From Acidiflorens sp963847715 (GTDB taxonomy: Bacteria; Acidobacteriota; Terriglobia; Terriglobales; Acidobacteriaceae), in NCBI GenBank assembly GCA_963847715.1, contig CAWKAZ010000015.1, positions 148,070 to 212,069 on the forward strand: a stretch of 64,000 bases of DNA, in the 5' to 3' direction. Below the pieces are notes generated by a model. It had not been told where the DNA came from, made no database searches, and was given only the letters and a program-made list of their open reading frames with translations. Below, one piece after another: positions 54,494-62,650 of this stretch. Position 1 is the stretch's first letter; each line of letters opens with the position of its first letter. A program made the translations under genes and the position numbers.

Positions 54494-54880
54494 ATGAAAA
54501 TTATGAAATTGAGATTATTGGCCCTGGCTGTATTGCTGACCGTCGCTTCCAGCATTTGTCTTGCGCAGGCCGCGCCGGCAACCGCTGCCGACACTACCAA
54601 GACGGACAAGAAGGCAGCGAAAACAAAATCGGCCCCTGTCGACCCTTCGACCATTACGCAGGCTCCGGGTGGCGGAGGCGGTAAGGTTTGGGTCAACACC
54701 TCGACGAAAGTCTTCCACAAAGAAGGTGACCCCTGGTACGGCAAGACCAAGCACGGTCAATACATGACCGAAGCCGATGCCACCAAGGCTGGCTACCACG
54801 AAGCGAAAGAAGACCCGATGGGCAAGAAGAAAGATGACATGAAGAAGGATGACATGAAGAAAGACGAGATGAAGAAGTAG
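54494..54880 (+). CDS. Secreted Lys/Asp-rich small protein, unknown function
   Basis: A 128-residue protein with a signal peptide (MKIMKLRLLALAVLLTVASS, cleavage near CLAQA). It has an Ala/Lys-rich linker (TKTDKKAAKTKSA), a central conserved-looking block (GKVWVNTSTKVFHKEGDPWYGKTKHGQYM, shown here only in part: VWVNTSTKVFH and WYGKTKHGQYM) and a tail of imperfect repeats of KKDDM. The middle block resembles a small domain found in acidobacterial and proteobacterial secreted proteins that contains a conserved Tyr/His/Gly pattern. Function unknown. The upstream codons of the open frame (from 54440) are non-coding; AAGGAGA fixes the ATG at 54494. Confidence 0.75.
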   Translation: MKIMKLRLLALAVLLTVASSICLAQAAPATAADTTKTDKKAAKTKSAPVDPSTITQAPGGGGGKVWVNTSTKVFHKEGDPWYGKTKHGQYMTEADATKAGYHEAKEDPMGKKKDDMKKDDMKKDEMKK

Positions 54881-54902
54881 GTCTGGATCACGTCGCGAGA
54901 TT

Positions 54903-54935
54903 GAGCCACTCGGCACCGGGTGGCTCTTCTTTTTG
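54903..54935 (+). terminator. Intrinsic terminator after the 54494 gene
   Basis: A stem GAGCCAC/GTGGCTC (7 bp, about 10-base loop) is followed by TTCTTTTT. It ends the wzc-to-54880 + strand group. The loop is GC-rich. Confidence 0.75.
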
Positions 54936-55025
54936 TAGGTTTATTTCCGTTCTCCGGACGATTTCTCCCGTAATCATGCGGGTTTCCTACCCCTATTTCG
55001 TGCCAAACACCCGTCTGAACCCAGG

Positions 55026-55062
55026 TAGGTACCTAGTTCCTACTGAGATTACGAAGGTAATC
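55026..55062. promoter_or_regulatory. Two adjacent inverted repeats upstream of the PilZ gene
   Basis: The 304-base gap before the PilZ gene holds TAGGTACCTA (55026-55035, perfect palindrome) and GATTAC-GAAG-GTAATC (55047-55062, 6-bp arms). A -10-like TATAAC is at 55091-55096, 88 bases before the start. They may be operators or a leader hairpin. No gene is otherwise seen in the gap. Confidence 0.35.
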
Positions 55063-55184
55063 AAAGCTTCTTTTGGGCTATTTTCCGTGATATAACGCCG
55101 TTAGCTGCTCGACAGACTTTGGCCTGGGAATTCCGTAGTTTTCTGGCTTTGGGCTGCAACAGAGCGATGTTCAGAGGAGGACTC

Positions 55185-55514
55185 GTGTCCGAAGCGCGTA
55201 CCGGGAAAAGGTTTCCGCTGCATTTGCCGATCAAGATACATAAAGAGGATTCCTCGACTGAAGCGAGCGGGATGACCGGCGATCTGAGCGCTGCCGGTGT
55301 TTACATCCGGGCTGACGCTTCGCTCGAGGTCGGCTCGCCCGTAGAGTTTGAGATCACCTTGCCGCCCGAGGTTACTGGCGGCAAAGACGACGTTGTTATC
55401 CAGTGCCGCGGCCGCGTGGTGCGGACCGATGAGCCCAATACCACCGCCCAGTCGGGAGATAACCGGGGCGTTGCTTGCGTAATCGATTCTTACGAATTCG
55501 TTCGCAACAGTTGA
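55185..55514 (+). CDS. Single-domain PilZ protein
   Basis: A 109-residue protein consisting of one PilZ domain. The RxxxR motif is RTGKR near residue 6 and the DxSxxG motif is DLSAAG, so both cyclic-di-GMP-binding elements are intact. A GTG start at 55185 is supported by AGAGGAGG just upstream (spacing of about four bases); the frame continues upstream to 55119 without a ribosome site. It is followed 12 bases later by the LuxR-type regulator, so the two probably act together. Its target is unknown. Confidence 0.85.
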   Translation: MSEARTGKRFPLHLPIKIHKEDSSTEASGMTGDLSAAGVYIRADASLEVGSPVEFEITLPPEVTGGKDDVVIQCRGRVVRTDEPNTTAQSGDNRGVACVIDSYEFVRNS

Positions 55515-55526
55515 CGGGAGCGATCC

Positions 55527-56207
55527 ATGCTGAAGCTTATTCTGGCCGACAATCAGGCGATATTCCGAGCCGGCATTGCCAAAGTCCTGGCCGTTGAAGA
55601 CGAAATGCGTATTGTGGCCCAGGCGCAAACCTCCGAGCAGATGTTCATGGCGCTCGACAAGTTCCGCGCCGCGGTGCTCATCATTGCCGGAGGCTTTCAC
55701 TCCGACTTCAACTCCGTCCTCTCGGCGGCCAACAAGAACAAGACTCGCGTCGTCGTCCTCGCCGATACCGGCGAGAGCGCGCAACGCTACATGGCTGCCG
55801 GCGCTCACGGTGTCGTCTATCGCAACGTCACCAGTCCGGCGCTCGTCGACTGCGTCCGCAAGATCGCACGCGGCGAAAACTGGGTGCAGGACATGGCGGT
55901 GCCCAGCGAGTTGACCGAGAACGATATGGTCGGACTGCGCGTCCGCGACCGCTTGACGGCCAAAGAACTGCGCATCGTGGCCCTCATTGTTCAGGGCTAC
56001 AAGAACAAGGAAATCGCCACCCAACTGGGTACCACCGAGCAGGTCATCAAGAACTACCTGCGCAATGTCTACGACAAGATTGGCGTGTCCGATCGCCTCG
56101 AACTGGCGCTCTTCACCATTCACCATCGCATCCTGAACGAAGCCGCCGCGGCTACAGCGGCTGCAGCCGTGCCGCAAGCACCGCAGAGTGCGGGAATCAG
56201 CAACTAA
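55527..56207 (+). CDS. LuxR-family response regulator with atypical receiver
   Basis: A 226-residue NarL-like protein. The N-terminal receiver-like domain (about 1-120) starts KLILADNQAIFRAGIAKVL. The phosphoacceptor position, normally VLMDLxMP, reads VLIIAGGFH, so the conserved Asp is absent; the conserved Lys is also replaced (GVVYRN). The C-terminal LuxR HTH (about 148-205) is normal: LTAKELRIVALIVQGYKNKEIA and QVIKNYLRNVYDKIGV. It is therefore a DNA-binding protein that probably does not use Asp phosphorylation. A strong terminator follows. It may regulate itself, the PilZ gene or the polysaccharide locus. Confidence 0.88.
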   Translation: MLKLILADNQAIFRAGIAKVLAVEDEMRIVAQAQTSEQMFMALDKFRAAVLIIAGGFHSDFNSVLSAANKNKTRVVVLADTGESAQRYMAAGAHGVVYRNVTSPALVDCVRKIARGENWVQDMAVPSELTENDMVGLRVRDRLTAKELRIVALIVQGYKNKEIATQLGTTEQVIKNYLRNVYDKIGVSDRLELALFTIHHRILNEAAAATAAAAVPQAPQSAGISN

Positions 56208-56227
56208 GCCGCTTTCGCTGCATCACA

Positions 56228-56253
56228 AAGGCCGCCCGCGGGCGGCCTTTTTA
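56228..56253 (+). terminator. Intrinsic terminator after the LuxR-type gene
   Basis: AAGGCCGCCCGCGGGCGGCCTTTTT: an 8-bp GC stem (GGCCGCCC/GGGCGGCC) followed directly by five Ts on the + strand. It is a strong canonical terminator. Confidence 0.85.
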
Positions 56254-56291
56254 ATTTCTATCATCGGGGCATTTGAAAGGATTCCCGAAAT

Positions 56292-58223
56292 CTAATTCCC
56301 CGCCCTAGCCGCCTTGCTCCGGTGTCCGGTAGCTTCGTCCTCGGGCGGCGCCATCGTCTCCAGCACTTCATTCCAAAACGAGGAGTTCGGATCCGCCGGG
56401 GCAACCCCAACCTGGCCGCCCTCCACAGTACCCTTTTCTCCCGCCCACGCGACTCGAAAACGTTCTGTCTCGCCGTCGCGAGCGAGAGTAATCTCGTCGC
56501 CCGGTCTCAGTGTCGCAGTGACGCCGTTCAGAAGTGCCCCACGACGGCTGATATTGATCGTCACGACTTCTTGATCCACAGGGCTTCCATTAGCGTCGGT
56601 CGCAGTAACACGCACCCGCAACTCGACAGGAATCCGCGGATCGCGGCGCCCAATCTTGAACTGCTCGATCAGCCGGCGCAGCAGCGCAAAAGTCTGTACC
56701 AGATGCTCCGATGCTTTCTGTGTATCGACTGCGCCGCGCGACGTCCCTTCCGCCGCGTGCGCCACCGCGGCAATGTTGCTGTTGATGCCGCCGCTGCTCT
56801 GCGCCGCTTCGCTCACGTTCCGCGACATCTCGTTAGTCGTCGCGTTCTGCTCCTCTGCCGCAGTCGCAATAATGGTTGATATGTCATTGATCTGGTGAAT
56901 GACTGCACCGATCGTACTGATCGCATCGACCGCGCACGCGGTATCGGTCTGAATGGCTCCAATCTTCCGGCTGATGTCCTCGGTCGCCCGCGCGGTTTCT
57001 TTCGCCAGTTCCTTCACTTCGTTTGCCACCACCGCAAAGCCCTTGCCCGCTTCACCGGCGCGGGCGGCTTCAATCGTGGCGTTGAGAGCCAGCAGGTTCG
57101 TCTGCTCGGCAATCGAAGTGATCGCTTTGATCACTTCGCCAATTTCCGTCGAAGATTCGCCCAGCTTGGAGACAGCGGCGGTGGCAGTCTCTGCGACTCC
57201 GACTGCCGACGTTGCCACCCGCGCGGCCTCGGCCGCATTCTTGGCAATCTCCTTGATGCTGGCGCCCATTTCTTCTGCCCCAGCGGCTACTGTTTGCAGA
57301 TTCTGGCTAACTTGCTGCGCCGTATTCGAAGCCAGGTTCGCCTGCGCCGATGTTTCCTCGGAGTTCGCCGTAATCTGCTGGCTGGCGCGATTCAGTTCCT
57401 CGCTCGCGCTCGCCACCTGCAGCGCATTCTGCGAGATCGCTCGGATCATCTCGTCTAACTGGGCGATGAACGCGTTAAACCAGGTCATCAGCTCCCCAAT
57501 TTCGTCAGACGAGGTGACGACCATTCTCTTCGTCAGATCCCACTCCCCCGCAGTCGCATCCTTGAACCGCTCCACGATGTAGCGCAACCGCAGCAGGATC
57601 GAGCGGGAGGTCCCGATCGAAACCGCCAGCAACGGAACCAGACAAGCGAGGGCCAGCGCGCCGGCCCTGATTGCACTTTGCCGCCACGCTGCGTCGACAT
57701 CGTCGATGTAGATCCCGGTTCCAATCACCCATCCCCAGGGAGCGAATCGCTTTACGTACGACAGCTTTGGAACAGGTCGATCGTGGCCGGGCTTCGGCCA
57801 CAAGTAATGCACGAACCCTGTCCCCGAAGGCTGCGCTGCCTTCACAAACTCGACAAAGACTGCCTTCCCTGAGGGGTCTTTGAACGGCGAGAGATCGGTG
57901 CCGTCCATTTCCGGCTTGATCGGATGCATGATCATCGTCGGATGCTCATCATTGATCCAGAAGTAGTTGTTTACGTCGTAGCGCATGACGCGAATGGTTT
58001 CAATTGCTCTTCGCTGCGCTTCGATCCGGGTGATCTTCCCTTCCACCTCGAGCTCGTACTGCTTCTCGATAATGGTGTACGGTACTTCGACCAGATTCTG
58101 CGTCTTCTCCCGCTTTCCCGAAAGCAGCGCGGAGTGCTGGCCCTGTATCCATAAGCCGACAACGGCCAGCAACCCGACCGTGGAAACAGCGGTCATGAAA
58201 TAGAACTTCGCTTTGAGAGTCAT
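56292..58223 (-). CDS. Methyl-accepting chemotaxis protein with C-terminal PilZ domain
   Basis: A 643-residue chemoreceptor. A transmembrane helix (about 12-27) is followed by a single Cache-type periplasmic sensor (about 35-185, with RYDVNNYFWINDEHPTMIMH and SYVKRFAPWGWVIGTGIY), a second helix (about 190-210), HAMP (to about 265), and a methyl-accepting signalling domain with the hairpin tip EAARAGEAGKGFAVVANEV. The last ~90 residues form a PilZ domain (RRDPR near 540; NISRRG for the second motif). Start ATG at 58223 is preceded by AGGAAA. The fusion links sensory methylation to cyclic-di-GMP. No other chemotaxis gene is in the window. Confidence 0.92.
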   Translation of the reverse strand: MTLKAKFYFMTAVSTVGLLAVVGLWIQGQHSALLSGKREKTQNLVEVPYTIIEKQYELEVEGKITRIEAQRRAIETIRVMRYDVNNYFWINDEHPTMIMHPIKPEMDGTDLSPFKDPSGKAVFVEFVKAAQPSGTGFVHYLWPKPGHDRPVPKLSYVKRFAPWGWVIGTGIYIDDVDAAWRQSAIRAGALALACLVPLLAVSIGTSRSILLRLRYIVERFKDATAGEWDLTKRMVVTSSDEIGELMTWFNAFIAQLDEMIRAISQNALQVASASEELNRASQQITANSEETSAQANLASNTAQQVSQNLQTVAAGAEEMGASIKEIAKNAAEAARVATSAVGVAETATAAVSKLGESSTEIGEVIKAITSIAEQTNLLALNATIEAARAGEAGKGFAVVANEVKELAKETARATEDISRKIGAIQTDTACAVDAISTIGAVIHQINDISTIIATAAEEQNATTNEMSRNVSEAAQSSGGINSNIAAVAHAAEGTSRGAVDTQKASEHLVQTFALLRRLIEQFKIGRRDPRIPVELRVRVTATDANGSPVDQEVVTINISRRGALLNGVTATLRPGDEITLARDGETERFRVAWAGEKGTVEGGQVGVAPADPNSSFWNEVLETMAPPEDEATGHRSKAARAGN

Positions 58224-58351
58224 GGGCTTTCCTGGGGAAAGTTGAATCCCCAGTATTACTTCGGCCAAATGTGGGCTGGCTTGAGAAGACACGCCGCAGG
58301 CCGCGGGTCACACCGAATCAGAGAGTAAACGAATGGTCGCTCCCTTCTAAC

Positions 58352-58380
58352 AAAAAAAAGGACGGGCGCGACGCCCGTCC
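58352..58380 (-). terminator. Intrinsic terminator of the dehydrogenase gene
   Basis: A stem GGACGGGCG/CGCCCGTCC (9 bp, three-base loop) reads on the minus strand into eight Ts (the A-run at 58352-58359). It sits 19 bases after the pruA stop. The same hairpin sequence style recurs as REP-like elements elsewhere. Confidence 0.8.
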
Positions 58381-58398
58381 CTCAAACGATGAAGCAAT

Positions 58399-59991
58399 TT
58401 AGATTTTTTCGCCCACACTCTTCGCTTGCGTGAACAAATACAAGTAATCCGGACCACCAGACTTCGAATCCGTTCCCGACATGTTGAAACCACCGAACGG
58501 ATGGGCTCCTACCATCGCCCCGGTGCACTTGCGATTCAGGTACAGGTTGCCGACGTGGAACTCGCGGACCGCGCGATCCAGTTTCTCCCGCGAACTGGAG
58601 TAGACCGCTCCCGTCAGCCCGAACTCGGTATCGTTGGCAATCTCAAGCGCGTGGTCGAAATTGCGCGACTTGATCACCGCCAGCACCGGACCGAAAACTT
58701 CTTCCTGCTCGAGCGTCGATTTCGCCGGGATGTCGGCAATCACCGTCGGCTTGATAAAGTAGCCTTCCCCCGCGCTAGTATCGCGCGTGCCGCCGGTGAT
58801 CAGGCGTCCATCCTTCTTGCCGATCTCGATATAACGCAGGATGTCGTTCATCGATCCTTCGTTAATGACAGCGGCCATCCCCGGATTCAGCGTAGGATCG
58901 CCAATCGTAATTTTCTCAACGCGCGACTTCAGCTTCTCCAGAAACTTGTCGTAGATCCGCTCGTCGATGATGGCGCGCGAACATGCCGAACACTTCTGGC
59001 CCTGGAATCCGAACGCCGCCTGAGCTACGCCTTCGACCGCCGAATCGATATCCGCATCGGCATCGACGATGATGGCGTCTTTCCCGCCCATTTCAAGCAC
59101 CGTACGCTTGATCCAGAGCTGGCCTTTTTGCTGAGTCGCGGCCGTCTGGTTGATGTGCAGCCCGACTTCGCGCGATCCAGTAAATGCGATGTAGCGGATC
59201 TTCCCATGCGCAACCAGCGCGTCACCGAAGCTCGCGCCGCCGCCGGGACAAAAGTTCACCACGCCTTCGGGCATGCCGCACTCTTCAAGCAGTTCGACAA
59301 ACTTCGCGGCAATCGTCGGCGAATCGCTCGACGGCTTCAACACCACCGTGTTGCCGCTGACGATCGAAGCCAGGGTCATTCCGGCCATGATCGCGCAGGC
59401 AAAATTCCACGGCGGAATCACGGCGCCGACTCCCAGAGGAATGTAGCTCAGCGTGTCGCGCTCGCCCGGCAACTGCACCGACGGCTCGGCCTTGGCGAAG
59501 CGCAGCGCTTCACGGGCATAGTACTCGCAGAAATCGATGGTCTCGGAGATATCCGCATCGGCCTCAAGCCAGTTCTTCGAAACTTCGAACACCAGCCACG
59601 CCATGTATTCCAGCTTGCGCTCGCGCATCACGTCGGCCACGCGGAACAACAGCGACGCGCGCTCTTCGACGGTCGTATGACTCCAATGACCGAACGCCTG
59701 GCAGGCAGCCTGTACAGCCGGCTCGACGTGGTCTTTAGCAGCCTTCTGGTGGACGCCAACAACTTCCGAAGGCTTCGCGGGATTGATAGATCGAATCTTG
59801 TCCGACGTCTTGATGCGTTTGCCGCCGATGACGAGATCGTATTCGCGGCCGAGTTGTCCGCGAACCTTCTCGATCGCAGAACGCATCTTGCGCACATTGT
59901 CTTCCTTGGTGAAATCGACAAACGCTTCATTCTTGAACGGGCCATCATGCAGGCGGACTTGCAAACGCGGCGGGGCTTCCATGGTTGCCAT
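58399..59991 (-). CDS. pruA: L-glutamate gamma-semialdehyde dehydrogenase (1-pyrroline-5-carboxylate dehydrogenase)
   Basis: A 530-residue NAD-dependent aldehyde dehydrogenase that oxidises glutamate semialdehyde to glutamate in proline catabolism. Visible are FTGSREVGLHINQTAA, KRTVLEMGGKDAIIVDADAD (catalytic Glu in LEMGGK) and GFQGQKCSACSRAI (catalytic Cys); the N-terminal extension before residue 100 (FVDFTKEDNVRKMRSAIEKV) is typical of P5CDH. The start at 59991 has AAGGAAA five bases before the ATG. No proline dehydrogenase is adjacent, so its partner must be encoded elsewhere. Confidence 0.9.
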   Translation of the reverse strand: MATMEAPPRLQVRLHDGPFKNEAFVDFTKEDNVRKMRSAIEKVRGQLGREYDLVIGGKRIKTSDKIRSINPAKPSEVVGVHQKAAKDHVEPAVQAACQAFGHWSHTTVEERASLLFRVADVMRERKLEYMAWLVFEVSKNWLEADADISETIDFCEYYAREALRFAKAEPSVQLPGERDTLSYIPLGVGAVIPPWNFACAIMAGMTLASIVSGNTVVLKPSSDSPTIAAKFVELLEECGMPEGVVNFCPGGGASFGDALVAHGKIRYIAFTGSREVGLHINQTAATQQKGQLWIKRTVLEMGGKDAIIVDADADIDSAVEGVAQAAFGFQGQKCSACSRAIIDERIYDKFLEKLKSRVEKITIGDPTLNPGMAAVINEGSMNDILRYIEIGKKDGRLITGGTRDTSAGEGYFIKPTVIADIPAKSTLEQEEVFGPVLAVIKSRNFDHALEIANDTEFGLTGAVYSSSREKLDRAVREFHVGNLYLNRKCTGAMVGAHPFGGFNMSGTDSKSGGPDYLYLFTQAKSVGEKI

Positions 59992-60112
59992 AGGATTTCC
60001 TTTCAGGACAAATATTGGATGTTAGCGCGGGTGTTCGCGACCCTTGATTTTACACCCGTCGAAAGGAAGCTAGCAGCCTGCAGAAAGCTCCTGGCAGTCG
60101 GTTAGTTTGAGA

Positions 60113-60280
60113 GGCGCGGCTTTAGACGCGCCGTGAGTGCCACAAAATCAATGCGGTTTTAATCAATGCGGCCTTTCAGTTTGCTGGAAAAACCCGGTTT
60201 CGTATCAGGGCATCGCCTTAGCGATGCCGTATTGTTTCGATTCAGATGTCCCTTTAGGGGCTGGGCATCGAAAACTCGCA
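60113..60280. repeat. Block of REP-like hairpins and a short tandem repeat
   Basis: In the 295-base gap after pruA's 5' side I find GGCGCG-GCTTTAGA-CGCGCC (60113-60132), AATCAATGCGG twice (60146-60156 and 60161-60171, period 15), GGCATCGC-CTTA-GCGATGCC (60209-60228, 8-bp perfect stem) and CCCTTTAGGGG (about 60250). These look like a composite REP-type element with CTTA/TTTA loops. No gene is present. Confidence 0.5.
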
Positions 60281-60286
60281 CTCTGT

Positions 60287-60718
60287 TTAGCCGCTGAGGG
60301 CAAACGCCGCGCGCACGCTCGGGCGCAGCAGGCACCAGAGCAACGCCCCGGCAATAACCACGCCCACCGCGCCACCCAGGAATTCTCCCCTCGCCAGATT
60401 GAAAAAGTCTCCCGCAACCTGCGTGGCGATGATGACGACGGTTAACCTCCACGCCCAAAGACAACGCTTGAACCAGCCGACAGCAGCAATGGCCAGTGTT
60501 GCGCTCAACAGCAAGAAGAGAAAGCCGACTATTCTGCCCCAAGGAGCAAGTTGCCGGTAGGCCGGCGCATTCAATCGCCAGACCTTGTCGAGCGGAGTCC
60601 CGGGCCAGACGAGTGTTGTTCCGGCGAGGGCGGCCATGCAAGCCCCGAACACCAGAAACACTCCGACCGCAGTCAGTGCGCGGGATGATGCCACTCGAGG
60701 TGAAGACGCGGAGTTCAC
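60287..60718 (-). CDS. Small membrane protein of unknown function
   Basis: A 143-residue protein with four predicted membrane helices (about 14-33, 58-80, 88-105, 114-132). The start ATG at 60718 is followed by a polar N-terminus (MNSASSPRVASSRALT). The loop between helices 1 and 2 has a conserved-looking LNAPAYRQLAPWGRIVG. I do not recognise the family. It is flanked by the REP-like block on one side and a tiny membrane protein gene on the other. Confidence 0.6.
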   Translation of the reverse strand: MNSASSPRVASSRALTAVGVFLVFGACMAALAGTTLVWPGTPLDKVWRLNAPAYRQLAPWGRIVGFLFLLLSATLAIAAVGWFKRCLWAWRLTVVIIATQVAGDFFNLARGEFLGGAVGVVIAGALLWCLLRPSVRAAFALSG

Positions 60719-60783
60719 CGTTTCACAGGGCTAATCTCGGATCGGGAGATTCTAGCGAGCTTAAATCCCGTTGAGAGCAGGTC

Positions 60784-60954
60784 TCATTTCAGTTTCACAA
60801 ACAGTAGCACGAAGATCGCCCATACCCCCACCGTTACAGGAAACTGAATGAGCACCGCGTCTCGCATCGCACTCCCTCTTGGAAGCGCGAAGGTGAGCCC
60901 CATCATGGCTAACGCCGTGAGTATGCCGAGGACCAATCTGGCTTTGTTGTTCAT
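60784..60954 (-). CDS. Very small (56-residue) membrane protein
   Basis: A short minus-strand reading frame of 56 codons with two hydrophobic segments (about 7-23 and 38-52) separated by a short polar loop (LPRGSAMRDAVLIQ). GGGAGG lies ten bases upstream of the ATG. It is too short for standard gene callers. It lies between the 60287 gene and the MauG-like cytochrome, in the same direction as both, so it may belong to one of their transcripts. Function is unknown. Confidence 0.55.
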   Translation of the reverse strand: MNNKARLVLGILTALAMMGLTFALPRGSAMRDAVLIQFPVTVGVWAIFVLLFVKLK

Positions 60955-61070
60955 CGTGGTTTTGCCTCCCTGATCTTGCGAGGAGCATCATCCTCGCAAA
61001 ACCGGGAAAGGGCAACTACTTCGAGGAAACTTTTTGCCCGAGCGGTATCCACTTCCCGCGGCTCGCCCGC

Positions 61071-62573
61071 CTACAGCGTTTGCAGAAAATTGATCAGGTC
61101 CTGCATTTGCTGCGAACTGAGATTCATTTGAAAACGGTTGTTGTAAAAGTTCACGACCTGCGACAGATTGGCGGCCGCGCCGTTGTGAAAGTACGGAGCG
61201 CGGGCGGCGAGTCCGCGCAGCACAAGGCCCTTCCCACGTCCGATATCGCTACACTGCCCCGTAATCAGAGCCTTCCCCGGGTCCGTTGTATAGAATGTCT
61301 GCCCCGCGAGAGGCCCCTGATTGCAGACCAACTCGAACACGGGCATGGTGGCCGGAGCAAGCTGCTTCAAACCCGCGATGATGTTGGGATCGGTTTCGTA
61401 TGCCGGCGATCGCCCGTTACCGATATCCAGTGGCAGCGGGAATGAGTGATCGCCCACGTTGGGTGCATCATGGCAGGTCGTGCATGTACCCATAATCTGC
61501 TGCCCGCCAGTGACCAGGCCAGGCACATTGCTGATGGTCAGAGATTGCGTGTTGAAAATCTGTTCGCCACGGGCGATCGATGCCTGCTGACGATTTCGCG
61601 AGTTCTGCCACGAGCTGTACATCGTGAATACATTGGGATCGAACTGTTTCCCCTGCGGGTCGCCACCGAGTGAATCATTGATTCCCGGGTAATACGGTTG
61701 TGACGGCAAGTATTGCGGGCCGCCATACGAACCCTTCTGCCCGTACAAATTTCCCGCATAAAAATCAATCATCTGGGCCGAATTGAGTGCCGTCTCGAAG
61801 CTGACAATATCGGCGAGCTGAGCTGGCGTTGGAGCCTGAGCACCCTGAGCGTGAGTAAGTGTGGCGTCAATCGCCTGCTGGGTGAGGTCGGCGTTCAGGT
61901 TCGCCTGGAAGGTCTGTTCGCTGTTGAGCGGATTAAAGAAAGACTCCCGACCGTCAAACATCACAGCGCTCAGGAAACCGAGATTGGTGGTGGGAAGTGG
62001 TCGCCGGTAAATCGAAACCGTCGTCTGCCCTTGCGGATTCGTGGTCAAGGCGCAGCCGTATGGGTCCTGCACGGCCGCAATCGTGTACTGGGGTGGATTT
62101 GCATTGAACTGATTTGGCGGCAGCTGAATGCCGATGCGAATCAGTCCGAAGTTCACGACCAGGCTGTTATTGACAGGACCAGTTGGGCAGGTCGAACCAT
62201 CCACCTGCGCGAACAGCGGATCTTTCCCCTGTGACAGGAAATAGCGGATCTGGGCGTCTACCGCGCTTAAGCCGAACCCGTCGGTCGCTGCATGACAAGT
62301 CGTACAGGTTCGCCCGTTTGTCCCGAGGCTCTGGAAGAAGGCGCCACTCAAATCGATGGAGCCCTTCGTGCTATTGGTAGCGGAAAAACCGGTGAAGTCG
62401 AGGAATGGGAAGAGATTCCGAAGGTAGACATCAGCGATCGCGGTACTGCCTGTAAGGATCGCAAGAGCGACAGCCCAGTGGAGAATTCGTTTGCGAAGGC
62501 CATTCGGCCAGAACCACCGAACAACACCGCGTAGTGATCGAACCGAGTTTTCTTTCTGCGTTCTGTCAGACAT
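61071..62573 (-). CDS. Di-haem cytochrome c peroxidase/MauG-like protein
   Basis: A 500-residue protein with a single N-terminal membrane helix (about 32-48). Two haem c motifs are present: CTTCH at 90-94 and CTTCH at 364-368. The second domain contains GRSPAYETDP and ends in LRGLAARAPYFHNGAAANLSQ, the typical C-terminal block of the CCP_MauG family. Members reduce hydrogen peroxide or perform oxidation in the periplasm. It is longer than most (about 350 residues) because of a central linker of about 200 residues. GAGGAGAG precedes the ATG. Electron donor and substrate are unknown. Confidence 0.88.
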   Translation of the reverse strand: MSDRTQKENSVRSLRGVVRWFWPNGLRKRILHWAVALAILTGSTAIADVYLRNLFPFLDFTGFSATNSTKGSIDLSGAFFQSLGTNGRTCTTCHAATDGFGLSAVDAQIRYFLSQGKDPLFAQVDGSTCPTGPVNNSLVVNFGLIRIGIQLPPNQFNANPPQYTIAAVQDPYGCALTTNPQGQTTVSIYRRPLPTTNLGFLSAVMFDGRESFFNPLNSEQTFQANLNADLTQQAIDATLTHAQGAQAPTPAQLADIVSFETALNSAQMIDFYAGNLYGQKGSYGGPQYLPSQPYYPGINDSLGGDPQGKQFDPNVFTMYSSWQNSRNRQQASIARGEQIFNTQSLTISNVPGLVTGGQQIMGTCTTCHDAPNVGDHSFPLPLDIGNGRSPAYETDPNIIAGLKQLAPATMPVFELVCNQGPLAGQTFYTTDPGKALITGQCSDIGRGKGLVLRGLAARAPYFHNGAAANLSQVVNFYNNRFQMNLSSQQMQDLINFLQTL

Positions 62574-62650
62574 AACCTCTCCTCTTACGATTTATTCGGA
62601 TTTACTAAGTTCCCGAGTACGGCGATCAGCCACGTCTGGTGAACAGGCTC

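Noticed and set aside
58426..60105. 559-codon open frame on the + strand opposite pruA
   Set aside because: Antisense of a clear aldehyde dehydrogenase; its Arg/His/Asp-rich translation is typical of GC-biased shadows.
60146..60171. Two direct copies of an 11-base unit as a CRISPR remnant
   Set aside because: Units are too short and spacers are only four bases; no cas genes are nearby.
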